A DNA stretch of 5,672 nt from Candidatus Ethanoperedens thermophilum (GTDB lineage Archaea > Halobacteriota > Methanosarcinia > Methanosarcinales > EX4572-44): NCBI GenBank assembly GCA_012910725.1, contig WNEG01000010.1:1-5672 (forward strand). Reading direction: 5' to 3'. Below are positions 4,714 to 5,672 of this stretch, in pieces. The number at the start of each line of letters is the position of its first letter. Position 1 is the first letter of the stretch. Below the pieces are notes generated by a model that did no database searches, had not been told where the DNA came from, and was given only the letters and a program-made list of their open reading frames with translations. The translations under genes were made by a program, and so were the position numbers.

Positions 4714-5672
4714 ATGCTGCACATTCGGCACGTTTTTGAAAATGCTCTCGCAGGCAGCATTACTTATGATAATGCCATACACCTGTTTACTGAATGTAAG
4801 CCTTCAACCCTGTTTGCTCTTGCAGATAACTTGCGTAAGATGACATGTGGAGATGTGGTTACCTATGTTGTCAACAGGAACATCAATTTTACTAACATCT
4901 GCACCGGAAGCTGCAAGTTTTGTGCTTTTAGAAGGGAAAATGGCTATCGATTATCCATTGAAGAGATAATAGCTAAAGCAAGAGCCGCAGTTGATGTTGG
5001 TGCAAGCGAAATATGTATACAGGGTGGACTTCTTAATGACATGTACATTGAAGATTACTGCGAGATTCTGAGGAGTGTAAAATCAGAGTTCCCACACCTT
5101 CACCTCCATGCATATTCCCCAATGGAAGTGTTTCATGTTGCACACACCTCTAATATTTCTGTTAAAACTGCACTGTCAAAACTTAAACAAAGCGGTCTTG
5201 ATAGTATGCCAGGTACGGCCGCAGAGATATTTTCTAAACGGGTGCGAAGTATTATATGTCCTGAAAAATTAAGTGCAGAAGACTGGTTAACAGTGGTACG
5301 CTCTGCACATGAAATGGGAATACCAACTACAGCAACCATGATGTACGGGCACATTGAGACTATCAAAGAACGGATAGAACACATGCTGTGCATACGAGAA
5401 CTCCAGAAAAAAACAAGAGGCTTCACCGAGTTTGTGCCACTACTTTTTATGCCGCACAACAATGCACTTGGAAAGCTTACAAACAATCATAGAGATGAAC
5501 TTGACGATCTGAAGGTTCATGCGATTGCAAGAATTATTTTTCACACCCACATCAATAATATTCAGACAAGTTGGGTGAAACTTGGAATGAAATGTGCACA
5601 GGACACACTCCTTTGTGGTGCCAATGATCTTGGGGGCACACTGATGGAGGAGAAAATATCTAAGAGTGCAGG
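4714..5672 (+). CDS. cofH: CofH, FO synthase subunit 2 (radical SAM), C-terminus cut by the window edge
   Basis: CofH is 5-amino-6-(D-ribitylamino)uracil:L-tyrosine 4-hydroxyphenyl transferase. With CofG it makes FO (7,8-didemethyl-8-hydroxy-5-deazariboflavin), the chromophore of coenzyme F420, in the cytoplasm. The radical-SAM cluster motif is CTGSCKFC (C63, C67, C70), preceded by VNRNINFTNI, which is typical of CofH. ASEICIQGGL (97-106), HLHLHAYSPMEV (128-139), MPGTAAEIF (165-173), TATMMYGHIET (206-216), EFVPLLFMPHNN (239-250) and GANDLGGTLMEEKIS (302-316) are all close to the family consensus. The 319 residues seen are open to the window end, and about 45-60 C-terminal residues should follow. 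ATG 4714 is forced, because TAA at 4711-4713 lies directly in frame upstream. No strong ribosome binding site is present, which fits the nearly leaderless promoter. Confidence 0.96.
   Translation, partial: MLHIRHVFENALAGSITYDNAIHLFTECKPSTLFALADNLRKMTCGDVVTYVVNRNINFTNICTGSCKFCAFRRENGYRLSIEEIIAKARAAVDVGASEICIQGGLLNDMYIEDYCEILRSVKSEFPHLHLHAYSPMEVFHVAHTSNISVKTALSKLKQSGLDSMPGTAAEIFSKRVRSIICPEKLSAEDWLTVVRSAHEMGIPTTATMMYGHIETIKERIEHMLCIRELQKKTRGFTEFVPLLFMPHNNALGKLTNNHRDELDDLKVHAIARIIFHTHINNIQTSWVKLGMKCAQDTLLCGANDLGGTLMEEKISKSA

Noticed and set aside
4531..4782. 83-codon minus-strand frame before and inside cofH
   Set aside because: It overlaps the cofH start and promoter and the repeat copy C, and has no family signature.
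5133..5486. 117-codon minus-strand frame opposite cofH
   Set aside because: cofH motifs are continuous through this region on the plus strand, so this is a shadow frame.

Overview
The window looks like chromosomal DNA from a euryarchaeon of the methanogen / anaerobic methanotroph type. Three things point there. It carries CofH, a coenzyme F420 biosynthesis enzyme. Its promoters look archaeal (TATA/BRE elements 25-35 bp upstream of starts). Its ribosome binding sites are GGTGA/GAGGT-like. The Mrp/Mbh-type antiporter gene order also fits methanogen relatives. The exact lineage cannot be set from this sequence.

Layout. Positions 1-448 hold no convincing gene, but contain an inverted GCGGATG-type repeat, a perfect 9-bp hairpin and a promoter. 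Positions 458-3163 are one tightly packed plus-strand operon encoding cation/proton antiporter subunits in the order MnhF, MnhG, MnhE, an MbhD-MbhE fusion, MnhB, MnhC. Stops and starts overlap or nearly abut. A seventh gene, mnhD, begins at 3169 and breaks after about 25 codons, so the main ion-translocating subunit is missing here. Positions 3256-3496 are non-coding or decayed DNA with a T-rich possible terminator and a TATA box. Positions 3497-4381 encode an NAD-dependent epimerase/dehydratase of the extended SDR family. Positions 4382-4713 are intergenic. From 4714 to the window end runs cofH, cut by the window edge, with its own promoter.

How the parts work together. The Mnh/Mbh subunits are small membrane proteins that normally surround a large antiporter-like subunit (MnhD/MnhA) to exchange Na+ for H+. 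The epimerase (nucleotide-sugar metabolism) and cofH (F420) are functionally unrelated to it and appear to be separate transcription units.

The most notable points are the break in mnhD, an insert of roughly 100 residues in the MbhD-MbhE fusion, a pair of inverted 47-bp repeats bracketing the epimerase (with a related fragment upstream of the operon), and an Arg in place of the usual catalytic Lys in the epimerase. I found no CRISPR array, tRNA, rRNA or intact transposase.
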